Assembly (NCBI GenBank): GCA_963804595.1
Contig: CAWDQZ010000023.1
Location: 1 to 64,000 of the forward strand
DNA length: 64,000 nt
Origin: DASUPK01 sp963804595
GTDB taxonomy: Bacteria > Actinomycetota > Thermoleophilia > Solirubrobacterales > 70-9
Reading direction: 5' to 3'
The position numbers and the translations under genes were made by a program. The notes below the pieces were generated by a model, which saw only the letters and a list, made by a program, of their open reading frames with translations, had not been told where the DNA came from and made no database searches. Below, piece by piece: positions 60,363 through 64,000 of this stretch (the stretch's first letter is position 1; the number at the start of each line of letters is the position of its first letter).

Positions 60363-60899
60363 CTAATTGGCGCGCCGCAGGGACACCGCGAGGCCGGCGA
60401 GCGCGATCCCGACCATGCCCCCGGCAGTGCCGAAGAGGATGTCTATCGCCGAGTCGCGCCACCCCGGCTCCAGGGCCGTGTCGAACAGTCGATCGCCGAG
60501 GTATTCGCCGAGCTCCCAGACGAGGGTGAGGACGATCACCACCGTGAGCGCCGCCAGCGCCACCGAGGGCCAGCCGCCGATCCGACGACGCAGCGCCTCA
60601 ACGAGGGTCCACCCCACGAGGCTGCCGCCAACTGCGTGCGCGAACGCGCTCGTCTTCCACGAGTTGGCGGAGGGATGGATCCACAGCATCAAGAGGACGA
60701 CCATGAACCCGAAGGCGACGGGTAGCAGCACCCTCCCCGGCACGCCGACGATCCCTGCGGCGATGAGCCCGGCGAGACACATCGCGCTCATGATCGTCGC
60801 GCCGCCGTTGTCCTCGTAGACGAAGCTGACCGCCGGCAAGGCGACGAGGGCTAGCGCAATCGCGAATGCGAGATCGAAGCGAGGGCGCGGGGTGTCCAC
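60363..60899 (-). CDS. Multi-pass membrane protein (hypothetical)
   Basis: 178 residues from GTG 60899, preceded by TACGCT seven bases upstream. About five helices are present (FDLAFAIALALVALPAVSFV; MCLAGLIAAGIVGV; VLLPVAFGFMVVLLML; WPSVALAALTVVIVLTL; ILFGTAGGMVGIALAGLAV). The motif VWELGEYLGDRLFDTALEPG with WRDSAIDILF near 130-160 occurs in uncharacterised VanZ/DUF2238-like membrane proteins. No enzymatic residues can be assigned. Confidence 0.72.
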   Translation of the reverse strand: MDTPRPRFDLAFAIALALVALPAVSFVYEDNGGATIMSAMCLAGLIAAGIVGVPGRVLLPVAFGFMVVLLMLWIHPSANSWKTSAFAHAVGGSLVGWTLVEALRRRIGGWPSVALAALTVVIVLTLVWELGEYLGDRLFDTALEPGWRDSAIDILFGTAGGMVGIALAGLAVSLRRAN

Positions 60900-60955
60900 G
60901 GCCAAGAGCGTAGGCCTCACACGTCGAGGTTGCACGATATGCGCCGGTTAGCACT

Positions 60956-60977
60956 GCCGCTTTCCATGCAAAGCGGC
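60956..60977 (-). terminator. Hairpin downstream of the pilin-like gene
   Basis: GCCGCTTT and AAAGCGGC form a perfect 8-bp stem around a 6-base loop, 18 bases past the stop of the gene at 60995. Confidence 0.5.
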
Positions 60978-60994
60978 TATCTCGCGTCGCAGCT

Positions 60995-61645
60995 CTAACC
61001 GAAGGCGCGACCGCTCGGTCGTGAGACGATCGACCAGCGCCAGGGAGGTACCTCGCCCGGCGGGAACAGGTAGTGGTCGCGACCCGCGAGCGTCTCCAAG
61101 GGAACCAGCGCCGGGTCGTCCTCGAGATTCAGCCGCACCCTCGCGGCCGCGGCGATCTCAGCCGGCCCGGCGATGCGCACGATCCGGTCCCAATCAAGGC
61201 CGGGGCGATAGAGCCAGTAGGTCAGGCTCACAGGACCGCCCGCGGATCGGGCCTCCTCGATCGAGACGAACTCGGTGACGCGGCGTCCCGACGCTGTTAG
61301 GCCACGGCCCGGGCCGGGTGCGGCACAGCTGGCCCGCCGGCAGTAGCGGAAATCGACCGGCAGCTCGCCCGCGACGGCGATCGGCGCCGGCGCCAGGTAT
61401 CGGGCGAGCTTGCCGAGCGGGAAGCCATAGGCGAGGGCGAGCGGGTTGCGGCCGCATGGCACCGGATAGCGCGGCGGGCAGGCGATCCGTCGGGCGAGCA
61501 TTTCGCCGAGCTCTCGGTCGCCGCGGGTCGGTGGAGAGGCGACGAGCGCCGCGACCGCCACGAGGAGCAGGAGGCCGATCACCCCGGCGAGGGACAGATA
61601 CTCCACCGAGGCCGCCCCCGTGCGCTTGGTTCTCCGGTTCGACAC
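60995..61645 (-). CDS. Pilin/TadE-like membrane-anchored exported protein (hypothetical)
   Basis: 216 residues from GTG 61645. The start RRTKRTGAASVEYLSLAGVI then GLLLLVAVAAL has the form of TadE/flp-type pseudopilins (basic leader, Gly, then Glu at mature position about 5, then a helix). The remainder is an exported domain with four Cys (RRIACPPRYPVPCGRN, RYCRRASCAAPG) that could pair, and Trp/Pro-rich ends. This suggests a prepilin-peptidase substrate or anchored surface protein, though no pilus genes are nearby. Confidence 0.6.
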   Translation of the reverse strand: MSNRRTKRTGAASVEYLSLAGVIGLLLLVAVAALVASPPTRGDRELGEMLARRIACPPRYPVPCGRNPLALAYGFPLGKLARYLAPAPIAVAGELPVDFRYCRRASCAAPGPGRGLTASGRRVTEFVSIEEARSAGGPVSLTYWLYRPGLDWDRIVRIAGPAEIAAAARVRLNLEDDPALVPLETLAGRDHYLFPPGEVPPWRWSIVSRPSGRAFG

Positions 61646-61722
61646 CGGGGCACGCTCTCCGACCAGATTGTGAGCGAGGCGCGCGCTTCGTCACCAATCG
61701 GAAGCGGATGTCGAGCGCGGTC

Positions 61723-61728
61723 TATGAT
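61723..61728 (+). promoter_or_regulatory. Leaderless promoter of the small helical protein gene
   Basis: TATGAT, six bases (CGACGC), then ATG 61735. Confidence 0.65.
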
Positions 61729-61734
61729 CGACGC

Positions 61735-62004
61735 ATGGAAGGCTTTGGCGGACTCTTCGGCGACCCGGAAGAGATGCGGCGTCGCATGGAGGAGCTTCAG
61801 GAGCAGATGGCCGGCGCCCAGAAGGTGGCGTGGGCGGACAACGCGATCAAGCTCGCGGTCGAGATGACCGTCGCCGCGATCAGCTCGCTCGAGCTGAGCG
61901 GCTCCAGCGATGAGCAGGCCGTACAGGTGCGCGACGCGATTCGGATCGTGTTCCCCGAGGCGGTCACGCTGGTGAGGGAGGCCCGGGAGGGCCTTCAGGA
62001 CTAG
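61735..62004 (+). CDS. Small helical protein (hypothetical)
   Basis: 89 residues, almost entirely helix-forming: FGDPEEMRRRMEELQEQMAG (possible coiled coil, about 8-28), then VAWADNAIKLAVEMTVAAIS and AVQVRDAIRIVFPEAVTLVR. No signal peptide or membrane segment. Not recognised. The leaderless promoter and good codon use support expression. The SDR gene follows 14 bases later. Confidence 0.7.
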   Translation: MEGFGGLFGDPEEMRRRMEELQEQMAGAQKVAWADNAIKLAVEMTVAAISSLELSGSSDEQAVQVRDAIRIVFPEAVTLVREAREGLQD

Positions 62005-62018
62005 CTCCCGCCGGTCCA

Positions 62019-62822
62019 GTGGGCCTGCCGGAACCCTCGGTCAGCAACACGGCGCTGGTCACCGGCGCCTCGTCGGGCATCGGCGCCGCGATTGCGGGCG
62101 AGCTGGCCGGGCGCGGTTTCTCGCTCATCCTGGTGGCGAGGCGGGGGGAGCGGCTTCGCAGCCTGGCGACCGAGCTCTCTGCCGAGCACGACGTTGAGGC
62201 CGAGGTGATCACCTGCGACCTCGGTCAGGAAGCGGAGCGGGACCGCCTCCAGGCGGAGATCGGCGGCTACGGCCGGTCGGTCGAAGTACTGGTCAACAAC
62301 GCCGGCTTCGGGCACCAGGTGGACTTCGCGAGGAGCCCTCGCGAGCGCATGGTGGACATGGTCCGCCTGAACGTCGAGGCGGTGGTCGACCTGACCAGCC
62401 GCTTCCTCACCCCGATGGTGGAGCGGGGCCGGGGAAGCGTCATCAACGTCGCCTCGCTCGGCGCCTTCCAGCCGTTGCCCGGCTCCGCCGTCTACGGAGC
62501 GAGCAAGGCCTTCGTCCTCTCGTTCAGCGAGGCCATCCGCACCGAGCTTCGCGGCTCGGGCGTGACCGTCACCGCGGTCTGCCCTGGCCCGGTGCGCACC
62601 GAGTTCATGGCGGTCGCGGAGGTACCGGGTGTCGAGGACCGCACCCCGGGGGTCGTCTGGATGTCGCCGGAGGACATTGCCAAACAGGCTGTCGACGGAA
62701 CGGCTCACGACAAGAGAGTCGTCGTGCCCGGCCTGCTGAACCGCGCCGGCGCGCTGGCCGGCCAGCACAGTCCCAGGGCCGTGGCCCTGCCGCTGATCAG
62801 CCGGATCTGGCGAAACCTCTAG
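62019..62822 (+). CDS. Short-chain dehydrogenase/reductase
   Basis: 267 residues from GTG 62019. It has the cofactor motif VTGASSGIGAAIAGELAGRG near 14-33, VLVNNAGFGHQVDF near 91 and the active site INVASLGAFQPLPGSAVYGA then SKAFVLSF near 141-168. The fingerprints resemble the DltE/YqjQ group of SDRs often linked to lipid metabolism. The substrate is unknown. It is probably co-transcribed with the upstream small gene and the downstream hydrolase-fold gene (eight-base gap). Confidence 0.87.
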   Translation: MGLPEPSVSNTALVTGASSGIGAAIAGELAGRGFSLILVARRGERLRSLATELSAEHDVEAEVITCDLGQEAERDRLQAEIGGYGRSVEVLVNNAGFGHQVDFARSPRERMVDMVRLNVEAVVDLTSRFLTPMVERGRGSVINVASLGAFQPLPGSAVYGASKAFVLSFSEAIRTELRGSGVTVTAVCPGPVRTEFMAVAEVPGVEDRTPGVVWMSPEDIAKQAVDGTAHDKRVVVPGLLNRAGALAGQHSPRAVALPLISRIWRNL

Positions 62823-62829
62823 GGCCCGC

Positions 62830-63621
62830 ATGCCGACCCTGGAGGCCCGTGGTGTCGAACTGGCCTGGAGCGAGCGAGGTGAGGGCCAGCCGGTGTTGCT
62901 GGTGCATGAGACCGCCGGGAACGGCAGGGCCTGGGAGGCGGTCGCCGAGGGGCTGGCGGGCAATGCGCGGGCGATCAGCTATGACCGCCGCGGGTGGGGC
63001 GCCTCCAGCGCTCCCGAGGGGTACCGACGGACGACGGTGGAGGAGCAGAGCGAGGACGCCGCCGCTCTGCTCGAGTCCGCGGGCGCGGCGCCTGCGCTGA
63101 TCGCCGGGGCGGGCGTCGGTGCGATGGTCGCGCTCGACCTGCTGCTCCGCCGCCCCGACCTGGTCACCGGGACCCTCCTGGTCGAGCCGCCGGTCCTGCA
63201 GATGCTTCCGCTGGCCACCGAGGCGCTCTCCGAGGACCGCCGTAGGCTCGAGCTGGCTGCCGGCACGGGCGAGAGCGTGATCGAGCTCTATCTCTCGGGT
63301 GGATTGCCGGTCCTGGGCGCGGAGGTGGTCCGCCTTCCGGACGAGCTCACCGCCGCCGCGAGGGAGCGACCCGCGAGCGTCGTCGCCGAGATGGGAATCG
63401 CCACGGGATGGCGTGCGCAGCTGCCGAGCCTGGCCGCGGCGGAGGGTCCCTCCCTGGTCGTCACGGCCGCCTCGACACCGCCGCTCGTGCGCGAGGCGTC
63501 GGCCGTCCTGGCGGACAGGCTCGCCGGTGCCGATCCCCGAGAGCTCGACTCCGGCCCGGCTCCGCCGCACATCGGCGCGCCCGACGAGGTCGCTGCGCTG
63601 GCGCGCGAGCTCATTCGGTAG
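62830..63621 (+). CDS. Alpha/beta-hydrolase-fold protein lacking the usual nucleophile
   Basis: 263 residues. The fold is clear (LEARGVELAWSERGEGQPVL, ARAISYDRRGWGASSAPEGY), but the nucleophile elbow reads LIAGAGVGAMVALDLLL, with Gly where Ser, Cys or Asp should be, and the HG oxyanion motif is altered to LLVHETAGNGRAW. The C-terminal region ends PPHIGAPDEVAALARELIR, with a His possibly at the usual position. It may be a non-hydrolytic member, or a binding protein. ATG at 62830. Confidence 0.78.
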   Translation: MPTLEARGVELAWSERGEGQPVLLVHETAGNGRAWEAVAEGLAGNARAISYDRRGWGASSAPEGYRRTTVEEQSEDAAALLESAGAAPALIAGAGVGAMVALDLLLRRPDLVTGTLLVEPPVLQMLPLATEALSEDRRRLELAAGTGESVIELYLSGGLPVLGAEVVRLPDELTAAARERPASVVAEMGIATGWRAQLPSLAAAEGPSLVVTAASTPPLVREASAVLADRLAGADPRELDSGPAPPHIGAPDEVAALARELIR

Positions 63622-64000
63622 AGGGAAGCCGCTCGGCCTGAATCTCGATCACGCCGCCGCGGCGAGCCACCACCGCGCCGGACTCGAGGACGACGGCGAT
63701 GAAGGCCGTGGGGATCGCCGCGAGGACCGTGACCACCGCGTCCGTCCAGAACGCGGCCTCGCTGCGCCCGGTGCCCGGGCGCAGCCGGCCCGATGCGGTC
63801 TCGGAGGCGAAGTCGCGGTGGAAGGTGAGCAGGTTGAGGAGCGTCTGCCACATCGATGCCATTCCGGATCCGGCGAGGTGACGGATCCGCCGAATGCGCA
63901 GCCCTCGGCGGGCGAGGAGCAGGGAAGCGGCCCTCGGAGTCGGCTCGATGCCGTGGCCACCGGGACGGAGGGCGGCCCAGTTCTCCGCCCCGAGCCAGGT
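63611..64000 (-). CDS. Methyltransferase-like protein, C-terminal part (partial at window end)
   Basis: The frame is open to the window edge, so the internal ATG at 63862 is not the true start. The visible 129 residues read TWLGAENWAALRPGGHGIEP, then SLLLARRGLRIRRIRHLAGS and MWQTLLNLLTFHRDFASETA, and end with a hydrophobic segment WTDAVVTVLAAIPTAFIAVV and a basic/acidic tail. This resembles the C-terminus of class I methyltransferases with a membrane-associating end. Identification is tentative. The 3' end overlaps the convergent hydrolase-fold gene by 11 bases. Confidence 0.6.
   Translation of the reverse strand, partial: TWLGAENWAALRPGGHGIEPTPRAASLLLARRGLRIRRIRHLAGSGMASMWQTLLNLLTFHRDFASETASGRLRPGTGRSEAAFWTDAVVTVLAAIPTAFIAVVLESGAVVARRGGVIEIQAERLPSTE

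Overview
The window reads as a high-GC actinobacterial chromosome segment. Evidence is the strongly GC-biased third codon positions, frequent GTG/TTG starts, an F420-type luciferase-like oxidoreductase, a fused mycobacterial-style 2-oxoglutarate dehydrogenase (Kgd), a DPPR-synthase-like UbiA protein, paired FadE subunits and actinobacterial ydaO (c-di-AMP) riboswitches. Thermoleophilia (Solirubrobacterales-like) is my best guess, but this is inference from gene style and no phylogeny was run. No complete tRNA or rRNA, IS element, integrase or CRISPR array was found.

Layout. 0-4.2 kb: a polyamine-type ABC importer operon (potA-potD-potB-potC, minus strand). 4.3-6.7 kb: three tandem secreted NlpC/P60 hydrolase paralogues, two of them behind c-di-AMP riboswitches. 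6.8-15.3 kb: SDR, secreted CocE-like hydrolase, aconitase, a frameshifted alpha/beta hydrolase and a RecQ-like helicase. 16.2-20.6 kb: a lipoyl-lipoyl-PSBD-E2-E1 2-oxoglutarate dehydrogenase locus with two frame breaks. 21-25.8 kb: a two-domain acyl-CoA reductase next to an alkyl-DHAP-synthase-like flavoprotein (possible ether-lipid module) and a DPPR synthase homologue. 25.7-31.2 kb: MmyB-type regulator/SnoaL pair, FadE pair and an F420-type oxidoreductase. 31.2-41.6 kb: citrate synthase, menaquinone-type methyltransferase, UbiA-like protein, DsbA, PfkB kinase, DEAD-box helicase, two-component pair and EamA transporter. 41.6-50.7 kb: HAD phosphatase and APH kinase genes whose start codons overlap, an MFS/MarR pair, an ACAD11-like dehydrogenase, a RibD-like/RpiB/sulfotransferase operon and a haloalkane-dehalogenase homologue. 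50.7-55 kb: DUF2804 (frameshifted), YihY, a flippase-like protein and a second MFS exporter. 55.2-60.2 kb: an accessory-looking block (membrane XRE protein, secreted protein, methyltransferase, flavoprotein, ATP-grasp) bordered by a tRNA 3'-half remnant. 60.3-64 kb: membrane and pilin-like proteins, SDR, alpha/beta hydrolase and a partial methyltransferase.

Cross-cutting structure. Eleven genes show the same spacing: a -10 hexamer TANNNT, exactly 6 nt, then the start codon. This marks leaderless transcripts, and it predicts an ATC start for potA. Genes are tightly packed: many ATGA/GTGA overlaps within operons, and six convergent pairs that share the palindromic stop tetranucleotide CTAG. Several conserved genes (kgd twice, cocE-like twice, one alpha/beta hydrolase, DUF2804, one SnoaL) carry frame breaks. 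That density suggests base-level assembly errors as much as true pseudogenes, and each break should be checked against reads.
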